Part shown: positions 1 through 9,207 of the stretch, piece after piece | Layout: every line of letters begins with the position of its first letter | Position numbering within the stretch: the stretch's first letter is position 1 | Source: Microbacterium sp. | GTDB lineage: Bacteria > Actinomycetota > Actinomycetes > Actinomycetales > Microbacteriaceae | Assembly (NCBI GenBank): GCA_019510305.1 | Contig: JAEKKN010000032.1 | Coordinates: 165,832-229,831 of the forward strand | Direction of reading: 5' to 3' | Length of the DNA: 64,000 nt | Made by a program: the position numbers and the translations under genes | The notes under the pieces: model-generated | The model's database searches: none | Told to the model about the DNA's origin: nothing | Seen by the model: only the letters and a program-made list of their open reading frames with translations

Positions 1-2
1 CG

Positions 3-644
3 GCCGAGCGCGCGGTGGCGCAAGAGCGACTGCGGATCGCCCGCGACCTCCATGACCTGTCCTCCCACGGCATCGGGCTCATCACGGTTCGCGCCAGCTC
101 GACAGGCTTCCTGGAAGGATCGGACGCGGCGGCGGAGCGTGAGCAGGCACTACGGGACATCGAGCGTGTCAGCCGTCAGACCATGACAGAGCTGCGTCGG
201 ATGCTCGCACTGCTGCGTGCCCCCGATGACGTATCGGCGCCGCTCCGGCCCGCAGACACCCTCGCGACTCTTCCCGCCATCCTCACGGAGGCCGAGCGAC
301 ACGGCCTCATCACCCGGTTCGAAGGCTCGGTTCCCGACGCCGCCGATCTGAGCCAGGACGCGCAGCTGACGGCGTGCGCTGTGGTCCGGGAGGGGCTTGC
401 GAATGCGCTCCGACATGCGGGGCCCACGACGGTGACCGTCACTGTCATCCACGACGAGGGCCATCTCACGGTAGGCGTCCGCGATGACGGTCCCCGGCCT
501 GGTTGGCAGGCGGAGCCGGGAGCGGGCCACGGGCTCACGGGGCTCCGAGAACGGCTTGCGACTCATGGCGGGAGCCTCATCGGTTCGTCCGACGGCGCGG
601 GGTTCGACCTCCGAGCCAGAATTCCCGTAGGCGTCAGCAGATGA
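3..644 (+). CDS. Two-component sensor histidine kinase, 3' part (cut by window start)
   Basis: Only the catalytic half of a NarL/DesK-type sensor kinase is visible; the reading frame is open to the window edge, so sensor and membrane segments lie upstream. The phospho-acceptor region (HisKA_3) is at visible residues 8-30, with the RDLHD H-box and His at bases 51-53. The ATPase domain follows: an N-box (GLANALRHAG), a DDG motif and a glycine-rich GHGLTGLRERL box near the end. The stop overlaps the ATG of the response regulator gene (ATGA), so the two are translationally coupled. The kinase half looks intact although its partner is broken, so its signalling output is doubtful. The signal sensed cannot be told from here. 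Confidence 0.85.
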   Translation, partial: AERAVAQERLRIARDLHDLSSHGIGLITVRASSTGFLEGSDAAAEREQALRDIERVSRQTMTELRRMLALLRAPDDVSAPLRPADTLATLPAILTEAERHGLITRFEGSVPDAADLSQDAQLTACAVVREGLANALRHAGPTTVTVTVIHDEGHLTVGVRDDGPRPGWQAEPGAGHGLTGLRERLATHGGSLIGSSDGAGFDLRARIPVGVSR

Positions 645-1209
645 CCTCGACTCCTGTCCGCGTGCTGCTCGCGGATGACGAGCCGCTGCTGCGGCAGAGC
701 CTGCGCATCGTCATCGACAGCCAGCCCGATCTCGAAGTCGTGGGCGAGACGACTGACGGGCCCGACACGGTGGAGGCGGCCCGGAAACTCTCTCCTGATG
801 TCGTGCTGATGGACATTCGCATGCCGGGTGGGAACGGCATCCACGGGCCAGCGGTTTCCTCCTGAAGGATGCTCACCCGGCCGTGCTGCTGGACGCGATC
901 CGCCGCATCCACGCGGGCGAGGCGCTGTACGCGGCCACGATCCTCACCCGTCTCGTGGAGCACTACCTCGCCACGTCGACCCCAACGCGCGACGCAGGAG
1001 CGCTCGGCATGCTCACGCCCCGCGAAGGTGATGTGCTCACCTTGATCGGGCGCGGATGCTCGAACCAGGACATCGCGATCGAACTGCATGTCTCGGCCAA
1101 CACGGTCAAGACCCACGTCAGCAATCTGCTTGCGAAACTGCAGGCGCGTGATCGTGCGCAACTCGTCATCGCCGCATACGACATCGGACTCGTCACAGCG
1201 AGGAAGTGA
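641..1209 (+). pseudogene. LuxR/NarL-type response regulator broken by an internal deletion and frame change
   Basis: The ATG at 641 opens a receiver domain with the acidic pocket (ADDEP) and phospho-Asp motif (VVLMDIRMPG), but the frame stops at 865 soon after NGI. A second frame resumes with ASGFLLKDA, the conserved Lys region of the receiver, and runs through a complete LuxR-type helix-turn-helix ([28 protein letters not shown]) to a stop at 1207-1209. In intact family members roughly 33 residues separate the two pieces (beta4, alpha4 and the start of beta5). About 100 bp with a length not divisible by three therefore seem to be missing near 838-850. A downstream GTG at 883 could give a DNA-binding-only fragment, but that is unlikely as a native gene. 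Confidence 0.8.
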
Positions 1210-1249
1210 GGTCGGCTCTACGCTTCGAATCGAGCGGGCGCGTTCGCCT

Positions 1250-1279
1250 GGCGCGGACTCGGAACATATGGTCCGCGCC
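1250..1279 (+). terminator. Hairpin between the regulator remnant and clpX
   Basis: A perfect 9-bp inverted repeat (GGCGCGGAC / GTCCGCGCC) with a 12-nt loop lies 40 nt after the regulator stop. No clear T-tract follows, so this is a possible terminator or a structured site rather than a textbook intrinsic terminator. Confidence 0.45.
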
Positions 1280-1348
1280 AATGCGTCCCGGTGTCCGATA
1301 CAGCGGTTAGGCTCGGATGACGATCTCGGCATCCTGAGGAGGACGCGC

Positions 1349-2617
1349 ATGGCCCGTATCGGTGAAAGCGCCGACCTGTTCAAGTGCTCGTTCTGCGGAA
1401 AGAGCCAGAAGCAGGTGCAGCAGCTCATCGCTGGCCCCGGTGTGTACATCTGCGACGAATGCGTCGAACTGTGCAACGAGATCATCGAGGAGCGGATGGC
1501 GGAGTCCGCCGCGACCGGCACGGCCGACTTCGAGCTGCCCAAGCCGCGTGAGATCTTCTCGTTCCTCGAGGAGTACGTGGTCGGGCAGGAGCCGGCGAAG
1601 AAAGCTCTCGCCGTCGCCGTCTACAACCACTACAAGCGCATCCGCGCCCATGGCACTCTGCAGCCGGCCGAGCAGAAGGCCGAGAGCGTCGAGATCGCGA
1701 AGAGCAACATCCTGCTCATCGGTCCGACCGGCTGCGGCAAGACGTACCTGGCCCAGACGCTCGCGAAGCGGCTGAACGTGCCGTTCGCTGTCGCCGACGC
1801 CACCGCTCTCACCGAGGCGGGGTACGTGGGTGAAGACGTCGAGAACATCCTCCTCAAGCTCATCCAGGCCGCCGACTACGACGTCAAGCGCGCCGAGCAG
1901 GGAATCATCTACATCGACGAGGTCGACAAGATCGCTCGCAAGGCCGAGAATCCCTCCATCACGCGTGACGTCTCTGGCGAGGGCGTGCAGCAGGCCCTGC
2001 TCAAGATCATCGAGGGCACGGTCGCCTCGGTCCCGCCGCAGGGCGGGCGCAAGCACCCGCATCAGGAGTTCCTGCAGATCGACACCTCCAACGTCCTGTT
2101 CATCGTGGCCGGTGCCTTCGCAGGCCTCGAGGACATCGTCTCGGCGCGCGTCGGCAAGCACGGCATCGGCTTCGGCGCACCGCTGCACGACAAGGGCAAG
2201 GACCTCGATCTGTTCGGCGAGGTGCTCCCCGAGGACCTGCACAAGTTCGGCCTCATCCCCGAGTTCATCGGTCGTCTCCCCGTGGTGACTTCGGTGTCCC
2301 CGCTCGACCAGAACGCGCTGATCGACATCCTGACGGGTCCGCGCAACGCGCTGGTCAAGCAGTATCAGCGCATGTTCGAGATCGACGGCGTGCAGCTCGA
2401 GTTCGAGGAGGACGCTCTGCGGTCGATCGCGGATCTGGCGGTCGAGCGCAAGACGGGAGCCCGCGGTCTCCGCGCGATCCTCGAAGACGTGCTCGGCCCG
2501 ATCATGTTCGAGATCCCCTCGACCGACGATGTGGCAAAGGTGATCATCACCCGCGCTGCCGTCGACGAGGGTGCCGCGCCCACGATCGTGATGGAGCGCA
2601 AGCGCAAGAGCGCGTGA
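1349..2617 (+). CDS. clpX: ATP-dependent Clp protease ATP-binding subunit ClpX
   Basis: AAA+ unfoldase that recognises tagged substrates and feeds them to the ClpP proteolytic chamber in the cytoplasm. The 422-residue product has the usual family length. An N-terminal zinc-binding domain (CSFC near residue 13, then CDEC) is followed by a Walker A motif (GPTGCGKT) at about 125, a Walker B (IIYIDEVDK), and the IGF loop that docks ClpP at about 273. The ATG at 1349 was chosen over in-frame upstream codons because it sits behind a GAGGAGG ribosome site and gives the family N-terminus. A -10-like TAGGCT lies at 1308-1313. ClpP genes usually lie just upstream of clpX in Actinobacteria but are not here; the two-component remnant occupies that position. 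Confidence 0.97.
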   Translation: MARIGESADLFKCSFCGKSQKQVQQLIAGPGVYICDECVELCNEIIEERMAESAATGTADFELPKPREIFSFLEEYVVGQEPAKKALAVAVYNHYKRIRAHGTLQPAEQKAESVEIAKSNILLIGPTGCGKTYLAQTLAKRLNVPFAVADATALTEAGYVGEDVENILLKLIQAADYDVKRAEQGIIYIDEVDKIARKAENPSITRDVSGEGVQQALLKIIEGTVASVPPQGGRKHPHQEFLQIDTSNVLFIVAGAFAGLEDIVSARVGKHGIGFGAPLHDKGKDLDLFGEVLPEDLHKFGLIPEFIGRLPVVTSVSPLDQNALIDILTGPRNALVKQYQRMFEIDGVQLEFEEDALRSIADLAVERKTGARGLRAILEDVLGPIMFEIPSTDDVAKVIITRAAVDEGAAPTIVMERKRKSA

Positions 2618-2629
2618 GCGTCTGAGCGG

Positions 2630-3166
2630 ATGAGCGCCTCCCCGGAGCGCTGGCACGTCGTCTGCAGCGAGCTCGTGGTCGCGGACCGCTGGATCCGTCT
2701 GCGTGCAGATGACTGCCGGGACGCGAGTGCGCGCTCGATCGCGCCGTACTACGTGCTCGAGTACGGCGATTGGATCTCGTTGCTCGCTCTCGACGAGTCG
2801 GGCGATGCCGTGGTCGTGGAGGAGTACCGGCATGGCGCGGGAGTCGTCGCGGTGGGCACCGTCGGCGGTGGGGTGGAGCCCGGCGAGCGCCCGGCGGATG
2901 CCGCAGTACGCGAGCTGCGGGAGGAGACAGGGTACGCAGCGGGTGAGATCATCGACCTCGGCGCCACCTGGGCGAACTTCGGAAACCACACCAACCGCGT
3001 GCACCACTTCCTCGCACTCGGCTGCCGATGTGTCGGCGAACAGCAGCTCGACCCGAACGAGTCGATCGCCGTCCATGTGCTCTCGCCTGACGGTCTCGAC
3101 GAGCACCTCGAGCAGAGTTACCACCAGCTCACCTGGTACAAGGCGATGGAGTGGCTGGGGCGCTGA
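2630..3166 (+). CDS. NUDIX hydrolase
   Basis: Hydrolyses a nucleoside diphosphate linked to another group; the ADP-ribose pyrophosphatase-like subgroup is plausible but the substrate is not readable. The 178-residue protein carries a complete NUDIX box starting near residue 79: G-x5-E-x7-REL-x-EE-x-GY (GGVEPGE ... RELREETGY). It starts 12 nt after the clpX stop on the same strand, so co-transcription is likely. The gene ends in front of a hairpin shared with the convergent dcp gene. Confidence 0.88.
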   Translation: MSASPERWHVVCSELVVADRWIRLRADDCRDASARSIAPYYVLEYGDWISLLALDESGDAVVVEEYRHGAGVVAVGTVGGGVEPGERPADAAVRELREETGYAAGEIIDLGATWANFGNHTNRVHHFLALGCRCVGEQQLDPNESIAVHVLSPDGLDEHLEQSYHQLTWYKAMEWLGR

Positions 3167-3231
3167 TGGGCACGTCCCGGTTGGAATCGGGAGAACTCGG
3201 CTCCGTCGTCGAGGTCTGCGACTTGCCGCCG

Positions 3232-3251
3232 CCCTGACCGTCAGGTCAGGG
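3232..3251. terminator. Hairpin between convergent NUDIX and dcp genes
   Basis: Perfect 8-bp inverted repeat CCCTGACC-GTCA-GGTCAGGG, 6 nt beyond the dcp stop (minus strand) and 65 nt beyond the NUDIX stop. Its place between convergent genes suits a bidirectional terminator, though neither side has a long T-run. Confidence 0.6.
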
Positions 3252-3257
3252 GCATAG

Positions 3258-5309
3258 TCATCCTTCCAGTCCCCGGCGCTTCAGCAGGGGAGCGATCTCG
3301 GCATCGCGGCCGCGGAAGTCGCGGTACGCCTCGAGGGGATCCTTCGCGCCGCCGACGCCGAGCAGACGGGAGCGGAATCGGTCGCCGTTCTCGCGCGTGA
3401 GGCCGCCGTTCTCGCGGAACCACTCGACCGTGTCGGCGTCGAGCACCTCGCTCCAGATGTACGAGTAGTAGCCCGCGCTGTAGCCGCCCGAGAACACGTG
3501 CGCGAAGTACGCGGACGAGTAACGGGTCGGCACCACGGGATCGTCGAGGCCGATGTCGGCGAGAGCCGCCGCTTCGAAGGCCGCGACGTCGTCGACCCCG
3601 GCATCCGTCCCGATCCGATGCCAGGCCTGGTCGAGCCAGGCCGCAGCCAGGTACTCGCTGGTCGCGTGCCCTTGGTCGAAGGCCTCCGTCGCCCGGAGAC
3701 GCTCGACGACCGCGAGGTCCAACGGTTCGCCGGTCTCGTGATGACGGACGTAGTTGTCGAGCACTTCGGGCCAGAGGATCCACATCTCGTTCACCTGGCT
3801 GGGGAACTCGACGAAGTCGCGGAAGACGTTGGTGCCGGCGAAGTGCGGATAGGTGACGGTCGCGAACAATCCGTGCAGCGCGTGGCCGAACTCGTGGAAG
3901 AGAGTCGTGACCTCGTCGAGCGTGAGGAGTGTCGGCTCTCCTTCACCCGGCTGGGCGACGTTGAGGTTGTTCACGACGACAGGAGCCGTGCCGCGCAACC
4001 GCGACTGGCTCACGATCGGGTTCATCCACGCGCCGCCTCTTTTGGCGTCGCGCGTGTAGAGGTCGAGGACGTAGAGGCCGAGGGCGCTGCCGTCGGCGTC
4101 GAACACCTCGAAGACTCGGGCGCCGGGATGGTAGGAGGGAATATCCGCTCGCTCGGTGAACGTCACACCGTACAGCCGGGTCGCGGCGAAGAACACTCCG
4201 TCCTGCAGCACGCGCTCGGCCTCGAACCACGGCCGCAGCGCCGCCGTGTCGATGTCGTATCGCGCCGTGCGGACTTTCTCGGTGTAGAAAGACCAGTCGT
4301 GCGCCTCCACGGGGAACGCAACAGGTTCGGTCTCATCGACGATCGCCTGCAGGGCTTCCCGTTCGGAACGCGCGTTGCGGGCAGAGGGTGCCGCGAGCTC
4401 TCGCAGCATCCGCTCGACCGCCTCCGGAGTGCCTGCGGTCTCGTCGGCCGTCACGTAGGCGGCGTGCGAGTCGTAGCCGAGCAGCGCTGCGCGCTCGGCG
4501 CGCAGCCGTGCGATCTCGGCAAGGACCGGGCGGTTGTCGTTGTCGTTGTCGCGCGAGGCCCTGGCGAGGGATGCCGCCATGATGCGGCGCCGAGATTCGC
4601 GGTCGCGCAGCTGCGCGAGATAGGGGTGTCCTGTGAACAGCGGCAGCGAGATCAGATGCCTGCCGTCGAGACCGCGGTCGCTCGCCGCACGGGCGGCCGC
4701 GGACAACTCGCCGCTGCTGAGACCGTCGAGATCGGCGGCATCGTCGAAGACGACGGCCAGCTCGTTCGTGTCGTTCAACAGGTTGCGTTCGAACGTCGTG
4801 CTGAGCGTCGACAGCTGCTGATTCAGCTGCGTGAGCCGGGCCTTGGCCTCATCGTCGAGTGCGGCGCCCGCATGCGTCATCTCACGGAACCTGCGCTCGA
4901 CCAGGTAGCGCTGCTCGGCGTCGAGATCGAGCGAGCCGAGCTGCTCGTGCACCTGCCGCACGCGCCAGTACAGCGCGGCATCGAGCGTGATCGCGTCGTC
5001 GTGCGCTGCCATCAGCGGGGCGAGCTCCTCGTCGACCGCCTGGATCTCGGGTGTCGCGTCCGCCGAGCTCACGGTGTAGAAGGCGTGCGCGACTCGGTCG
5101 AGCAGCTCTCCTGAGCGCTCGAGCGCCTCTATCGTGTTCTCGAACGTCGGCATCGACCGCACCATCGTGATGCGCGAGATCTCGCTCAGGTGCTCGGCGA
5201 ATGCCGCCTCGAACGCAGGCAGGTAGTGCTCGGGCCTGATGTTCGCGTAGTCCGGGAGACCGTAGGGGAGAGCGGATGGCTGCAGCAGCGGGTTCGATGC
5301 GTCGGTCAT
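3258..5309 (-). CDS. dcp: M3-family peptidyl-dipeptidase Dcp
   Basis: Zinc metallopeptidase of family M3 that removes C-terminal dipeptides from oligopeptides in the cytoplasm. The 683-residue length fits Dcp. The zinc motif HEFGH is at residues 472-476, close to its place in E. coli Dcp, and the third ligand Glu lies about 25 residues on in the FVEFPSQVNE segment, a wording typical of Dcp and oligopeptidase A. The ATG overlaps the stop of the LysR gene by 4 nt (ATGA), so both are read from one mRNA. Oligopeptidase A (PrlC) is the main alternative. Confidence 0.9.
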   Translation of the reverse strand: MTDASNPLLQPSALPYGLPDYANIRPEHYLPAFEAAFAEHLSEISRITMVRSMPTFENTIEALERSGELLDRVAHAFYTVSSADATPEIQAVDEELAPLMAAHDDAITLDAALYWRVRQVHEQLGSLDLDAEQRYLVERRFREMTHAGAALDDEAKARLTQLNQQLSTLSTTFERNLLNDTNELAVVFDDAADLDGLSSGELSAAARAASDRGLDGRHLISLPLFTGHPYLAQLRDRESRRRIMAASLARASRDNDNDNRPVLAEIARLRAERAALLGYDSHAAYVTADETAGTPEAVERMLRELAAPSARNARSEREALQAIVDETEPVAFPVEAHDWSFYTEKVRTARYDIDTAALRPWFEAERVLQDGVFFAATRLYGVTFTERADIPSYHPGARVFEVFDADGSALGLYVLDLYTRDAKRGGAWMNPIVSQSRLRGTAPVVVNNLNVAQPGEGEPTLLTLDEVTTLFHEFGHALHGLFATVTYPHFAGTNVFRDFVEFPSQVNEMWILWPEVLDNYVRHHETGEPLDLAVVERLRATEAFDQGHATSEYLAAAWLDQAWHRIGTDAGVDDVAAFEAAALADIGLDDPVVPTRYSSAYFAHVFSGGYSAGYYSYIWSEVLDADTVEWFRENGGLTRENGDRFRSRLLGVGGAKDPLEAYRDFRGRDAEIAPLLKRRGLEG

Positions 5310-6214
5310 TCCTTGAGCCTAGTCATCACCCGCTCCAGCGCCTCGACGACGATCCGCACCGAGCGTCGGCGCAGATTCTCCGGGCGTGCGAGCACGTCGA
5401 TGAGGCGATGGGTGCTCACGCCCCGAAGAGGAAGACGGACGATGTCACGGTCGTCGACGCTGCGCGAGGTGTAGCGCGGCAGCATCCCGAGCACCTCGCC
5501 GGCCGCGACGACGGCTGAGACCGCCCCGTAGTCGTTGATGCGGTGGCGCACGTCGACGGCGCGCCCTGTGACAGCAGAGACGGCGCGCAGGACGTCGTCG
5601 GGGGAATAGCCGACACGGCTGGTCACCCAGGGCTGATCGATGACATCGACGGGCTCGACCCAGTCGCGCGAGGCGAGCGCGTGGGAAGCGGCGACGGCGA
5701 CGTCGAGTGGCTCGCGGACGAGTGTGAGACTGCGGATGCCGGTGCTCGGCCAAGGATCGGAGTGCTCCATGCGATGCGCAAGAACGAGGTCGTAGCGGGC
5801 TGTCAGCGCGGGGAAGTCGCTTTGCGCGACGTCCTCGTCGGTGAGCTTCACGGTGAGTGTCGATCCGGTCTCCGACAGCTCCCTGATGAGGGAGCCGAAC
5901 AGCGCCTGCCCGGCGCTGTGGAATCCGCTCACGGTCACGACACCGCTCGGCAGGGTCTCGAACGCGTCGAGAGCGCTCCGCGCTGCCGCCATCGCGTCGA
6001 TCGCCTCGGTTCCCGCAGCGGCGAGCACTTCGCCGGCGGCGGTCAACGCGAGTCGTCGGCCGTCCTTGCGCGTGAGTGGAGTGCGAAAGCCCCGCTGAAG
6101 TGCGGCCAGATGCTGTGACACTGCCGACGGGGTGACATTCAGTGCGTCTGCGACAGCAGCGGCGCTGCCCAGCGCGCCGAGCTCGCGCAGAATCTGCAGC
6201 TGGTGGATCTCCAT
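5306..6214 (-). CDS. LysR-family transcriptional regulator
   Basis: A 302-residue LysR-type regulator: winged helix-turn-helix in residues 1-60 (VADALNVTPSAVSQHLAALQ) and a periplasmic-binding-like effector domain from about 90 to 295. It is divergent from tdh-kbl across 81 bp and translationally coupled to dcp downstream. LysR proteins usually regulate the divergent neighbour, so control of threonine breakdown, autoregulation, or both, is inferred. The start is probably leaderless: a TAAACT hexamer (6226-6221) lies exactly 6 nt before the ATG and no Shine-Dalgarno is seen. The effector cannot be told. Confidence 0.88.
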   Translation of the reverse strand: MEIHQLQILRELGALGSAAAVADALNVTPSAVSQHLAALQRGFRTPLTRKDGRRLALTAAGEVLAAAGTEAIDAMAAARSALDAFETLPSGVVTVSGFHSAGQALFGSLIRELSETGSTLTVKLTDEDVAQSDFPALTARYDLVLAHRMEHSDPWPSTGIRSLTLVREPLDVAVAASHALASRDWVEPVDVIDQPWVTSRVGYSPDDVLRAVSAVTGRAVDVRHRINDYGAVSAVVAAGEVLGMLPRYTSRSVDDRDIVRLPLRGVSTHRLIDVLARPENLRRRSVRIVVEALERVMTRLKE

Positions 6215-6295
6215 GAGAAGAGTTTAGTAACGACTATATGAATGATGCAGAAAGTCCCGATTGATCTACATCATCGGATGCACTGGAATCGGAGC
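6215..6295. promoter_or_regulatory. Divergent regulatory region between the LysR gene and tdh
   Basis: This 81-bp region holds a small dyad TAGT-AACG-ACTA (6225-6236) that overlaps the -10-like TAAACT of the LysR gene, plus a more distant ATGATG...CATCAT pair (about 6243-6274). LysR operators are often such interrupted dyads near the divergent promoter, so this is the best candidate site; it is not proven. Confidence 0.4.
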
Positions 6296-7339
6296 ATGAG
6301 GGCATTGTTCAAAGCCGAACGGGCACCCGGACTCGAACTCACCGAGCGTCCGGATCCGGTCGCGGGGGCCGACGAGGTCGTCATCCGCGTCCTGCGCACC
6401 GGAATCTGCGGGACTGATCTGCACATACGCCGATGGGACGAGTGGGCGGCGTCTGCCATCTCCGCTCCGCTGATTCCGGGGCACGAGTTCTACGGCGAGG
6501 TCGTGGAGGTGGGCCCGCTCGTGCATGACATCGCGGTGGGCGACCGGGTCTCGGGCGAGGGGCATATCGTCTGCGGCACCTGCCGCAACTGCCGCGCCGG
6601 TCGTCGTCAGATGTGCATTCGCACGATCGGTCTCGGCCTGCAGCGCGACGGCGCCTTCGCCGAGTACCTCTCGCTGCCGGCGACGAACGTCTGGGTGCAT
6701 CACGCGGACGTCGCGCCCGAGCTCGGCGCGATCTTCGATCCGCTCGGCAATGCCGTGCACACCGCTCTCACCTTCCCGCTCATCGGCGAAGACGTCCTCG
6801 TCACCGGCTGCGGCCCGATCGGGCTGATGGCGATCGCCGTGGCCCGTCATGCGGGGGCCCGTTTCATCGTGGCCACGGATGTCAGCGCACCACGGCTCGA
6901 GATGGCGAAGCGGATGGGGGCGGACGAGGTCGTCGACGTCTCCATGCGCGACATCCGAGACGCCCAGCACGCCCTCGGCATGCGCGAGGGTTTCGACATC
7001 GGGTTCGAGATGAGCGGTGCGGCGACCGCCCTTCCGGCCATGATCGACAACATGAACCATGGCGGACGGATCGCGATGCTGGGGCTGCCGAACACAGGAT
7101 TCGGCGTCGACTGGGGCAAGCTCGTGACGCACATGCTCACCATCAAGGGCATCTACGGTCGCGAGATGTTCGAGACGTGGAATGCGATGGGCGCGATGCT
7201 GCAGACGAGCGCGACGCTGCGCGAGTCGATCGGGCGGGTCATCGCCGAGGTCATCCCGGCGAAGGACTGGGAGAAGGGCTTCGCCGCGGCGGAGTCGGCG
7301 GGAACAGGGAAGATCATCCTCGACTGGACGCGGTTGTAG
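6296..7339 (+). CDS. tdh: L-threonine 3-dehydrogenase
   Basis: Zinc-dependent medium-chain dehydrogenase that oxidises L-threonine with NAD+ to 2-amino-3-oxobutyrate. Visible features are the catalytic-zinc Cys in GICGTDLH (Cys38, the same number as in E. coli Tdh), the GHEFYGEV motif, the structural zinc cluster [15 protein letters not shown], and the dinucleotide fold GCGPIGLMA. The ATG at 6296 gives the usual N-terminus (MRALF) and 347 residues; in-frame ATGs at 6242, 6245 and 6278 would add an unusual extension. It lies 18 nt before kbl, whose enzyme takes its unstable product directly. Confidence 0.95.
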   Translation: MRALFKAERAPGLELTERPDPVAGADEVVIRVLRTGICGTDLHIRRWDEWAASAISAPLIPGHEFYGEVVEVGPLVHDIAVGDRVSGEGHIVCGTCRNCRAGRRQMCIRTIGLGLQRDGAFAEYLSLPATNVWVHHADVAPELGAIFDPLGNAVHTALTFPLIGEDVLVTGCGPIGLMAIAVARHAGARFIVATDVSAPRLEMAKRMGADEVVDVSMRDIRDAQHALGMREGFDIGFEMSGAATALPAMIDNMNHGGRIAMLGLPNTGFGVDWGKLVTHMLTIKGIYGREMFETWNAMGAMLQTSATLRESIGRVIAEVIPAKDWEKGFAAAESAGTGKIILDWTRL

Positions 7340-7357
7340 AAGAAGACGGAGTTTGTG

Positions 7358-8536
7358 ATGTACGGAACATTTCAGAAGCACGTGACGGCGGAACTCGCAA
7401 GCATCGAGGAAGCAGGTCTCACGAAGCACGAGCGCGGCATCCGCGGACCGCAGAGCGCCGAGATCATCGCGGACGGCGCGGAGGTGCTGAACTTCTGCGC
7501 GAACAATTACCTCGGTCTCGCCGACGACCCCCGGATCCTCTCCGCAGCCAAGGGGGCGCTCGACGAGTGGGGCTATGGACTCGCCAGTGTGCGATTCATC
7601 TGCGGCACTCAGGAGCAGCATCTCGAGCTCGAGCGTCGGCTTTCCGGCTTCCTCGGCACGGATGATGCGATCCTGTTCTCATCGTGCTTCGACGCCAACG
7701 GGGGAGTGTTCGAGACGCTCTTCGGCCCGGAGGATGCGATCATCTCCGACGAGTTGAACCACGCCTCGATCATCGACGGCGTCCGGCTGTCCAAAGCTCG
7801 TCGCCTCCGCTACCGCAACCGCGACATGGCCGACCTCGAAGAGCAGCTGAAGGCCGCATCCGATGCGCGATTCCGCGTGGTTGTCACCGACGGCGTGTTC
7901 TCGATGGACGGGTACATCGCACCTCTCGCGGAGATCTGCGATCTCGCCGAGCGGTACGACGCGCTCGTCTTCGTCGACGACTCGCACGCTGTCGGCTTCG
8001 TGGGCGAGAACGGCCGTGGCACTCCGGAACTCTGCGGCGTCGCCGATCGCATCGACATCTACACCGGCACGTTCGGCAAGGCGCTCGGCGGGGCGTCCGG
8101 AGGCTACGTCGCCTCGCACTCCGACATCGTCGCACTGCTGCGCCAGCGCTCGCGGCCCTATCTCTTCTCGAACACTCTCGCCCCGGCGATCGTCGCCGGC
8201 ACGCTGACTGCGCTCGATCTCGTCGAGGCATCGGCCGACGCGCGAGCACGACTGCGCGAGAACGCCGCGCTGTTCCGCGAGCGCATGGGCGCCGAGGGCT
8301 TCGAACTCCTGCCGGGGGAGCACCCGATCGTTCCGGTCATGTTCGGAGATGCCGCGTTGACCGCGCGCATCGCGACGGAGATGCAGGCACAGGGTGTCTA
8401 CGTCACCGCCTTCAGCTACCCCGTCGTCCCTAGAGGGCTCGCCCGGATCCGTGTGCAGCTGTCAGCGGCGCACACGACTGAGCAGATCGAGCGCTGCGTG
8501 GCCGCGTTCGTCGCCGCTCGGGCATCTGTGAGCTGA
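7358..8536 (+). CDS. kbl: Glycine C-acetyltransferase (2-amino-3-ketobutyrate CoA ligase)
   Basis: PLP-dependent alpha-oxoamine synthase that cleaves 2-amino-3-oxobutyrate with CoA into glycine and acetyl-CoA, completing threonine degradation begun by Tdh. The 392-residue protein has the PLP-binding Lys at about residue 241 in TFGKALGG and the VDDSHAVGF motif that holds the cofactor. ATG 7358 is preferred over GTG 7355 because a GGAG ribosome site (7348-7351) is 6 nt upstream of it. It forms an operon with tdh. Related enzymes such as 8-amino-7-oxononanoate synthase are excluded by the tdh neighbour. Confidence 0.95.
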   Translation: MYGTFQKHVTAELASIEEAGLTKHERGIRGPQSAEIIADGAEVLNFCANNYLGLADDPRILSAAKGALDEWGYGLASVRFICGTQEQHLELERRLSGFLGTDDAILFSSCFDANGGVFETLFGPEDAIISDELNHASIIDGVRLSKARRLRYRNRDMADLEEQLKAASDARFRVVVTDGVFSMDGYIAPLAEICDLAERYDALVFVDDSHAVGFVGENGRGTPELCGVADRIDIYTGTFGKALGGASGGYVASHSDIVALLRQRSRPYLFSNTLAPAIVAGTLTALDLVEASADARARLRENAALFRERMGAEGFELLPGEHPIVPVMFGDAALTARIATEMQAQGVYVTAFSYPVVPRGLARIRVQLSAAHTTEQIERCVAAFVAARASVS

Positions 8537-8546
8537 TTCGGGCAAC

Positions 8547-8594
8547 ATGCAAAGGAATCCTTGCAAAGATATCTTTGCAATGGTATCTTTGCAT
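8547..8594. promoter_or_regulatory. 14-bp tandem, palindromic operator array overlapping the promoter of the HTH regulator
   Basis: [A/T]TGCA[A/T] hexamers recur with an exact 14-bp period at 8547, 8561, 8575 and 8589, as three and a half copies of a unit like TTGCAAAGATATCT. Each adjacent pair forms a dyad; the central one (8561-8580) is a perfect 20-bp palindrome. The same bases contain a promoter: TTGCAA (8561-8566), 17-bp spacer, TATCTT (8584-8589), with the predicted start at or next to the ATG at 8597. Bound regulator would thus block its own promoter. Confidence 0.8.
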
Positions 8595-8596
8595 AC

Positions 8597-9205
8597 ATGA
8601 CGACGAACGAAGAAGGTCGCACTCTCGACTCCGGAGCGCTGAAGGCGCTGGCGCACCCGCTGCGGGTGCGGATCTACGATCTCCTCAGTGAGCGGGGGCC
8701 GCAGACGGCCAGCACTCTGGCCGCGCTGATCGGGGAGACGTCCGGCGCCACCAGCTACCACCTTCGCGCGCTCGCGTCACACGACCTCATCCGCGAGGTC
8801 GCCGGTCGAGGCACGGCGCGCGAACGCTGGTGGGAACGTCCGAAGGGGCGCATCAATCTTCCCGGTCCTGACGAGCAGATGTCGCCGTCGAACCGGGCGG
8901 CCGCGCAGATCGTCACGTCCGAGTTCTTCCGGCTGCGTCACCGGACGCTCATGGACTACCTGAACCGATCGAGCGCCGACGTGCCGGAGGGCTGGGAAGA
9001 TGCCGGGCTCGTCATGACGACGATGCTCGACCTCACCCCTGAGCAGATGGGCGCCGTCAAGGCGGAGCTCACCGCGGTGATCGACGCCGCCATCGAACGG
9101 TACCGCGGGCAGGAGACGCTGCCCGGAACGCGACGCGTGACTCTGCGCGCCGAGATATTCGACCTTCCGACGGCGAACAGCCGCCAGACGATGCCAGAGG
9201 AGTGA
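8597..9205 (+). CDS. ArsR-like winged-helix transcriptional regulator
   Basis: A 202-residue DNA-binding protein with an ArsR/HTH_20-type winged helix at residues 10-90 (ALKALAHPLRVRIYDLL, then GATSYHLRALASHDLI) and a C-terminal helical region that may bind a ligand or dimerise. No Cys-rich metal site is evident, so a metal sensor role is not supported. ATG 8597 was chosen because homologous regulators start shortly before ALAHPLR and because the promoter geometry places transcription start there; the mRNA looks leaderless. The operator array directly upstream implies strong autorepression. Its small downstream partner gene follows after 2 nt. Confidence 0.85.
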   Translation: MTTNEEGRTLDSGALKALAHPLRVRIYDLLSERGPQTASTLAALIGETSGATSYHLRALASHDLIREVAGRGTARERWWERPKGRINLPGPDEQMSPSNRAAAQIVTSEFFRLRHRTLMDYLNRSSADVPEGWEDAGLVMTTMLDLTPEQMGAVKAELTAVIDAAIERYRGQETLPGTRRVTLRAEIFDLPTANSRQTMPEE

Positions 9206-9207
9206 TC

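Noticed and set aside
883-1209. A separate small LuxR-type DNA-binding protein starting at GTG 883
   Set aside because: The segment begins inside the receiver-domain Lys region and has no ribosome site; it is best read as the tail of the broken response regulator.
1088-1348. N-terminal extension of clpX to an upstream start
   Set aside because: It would run through the regulator remnant and the hairpin; ATG 1349 has a strong ribosome site and gives the family N-terminus.
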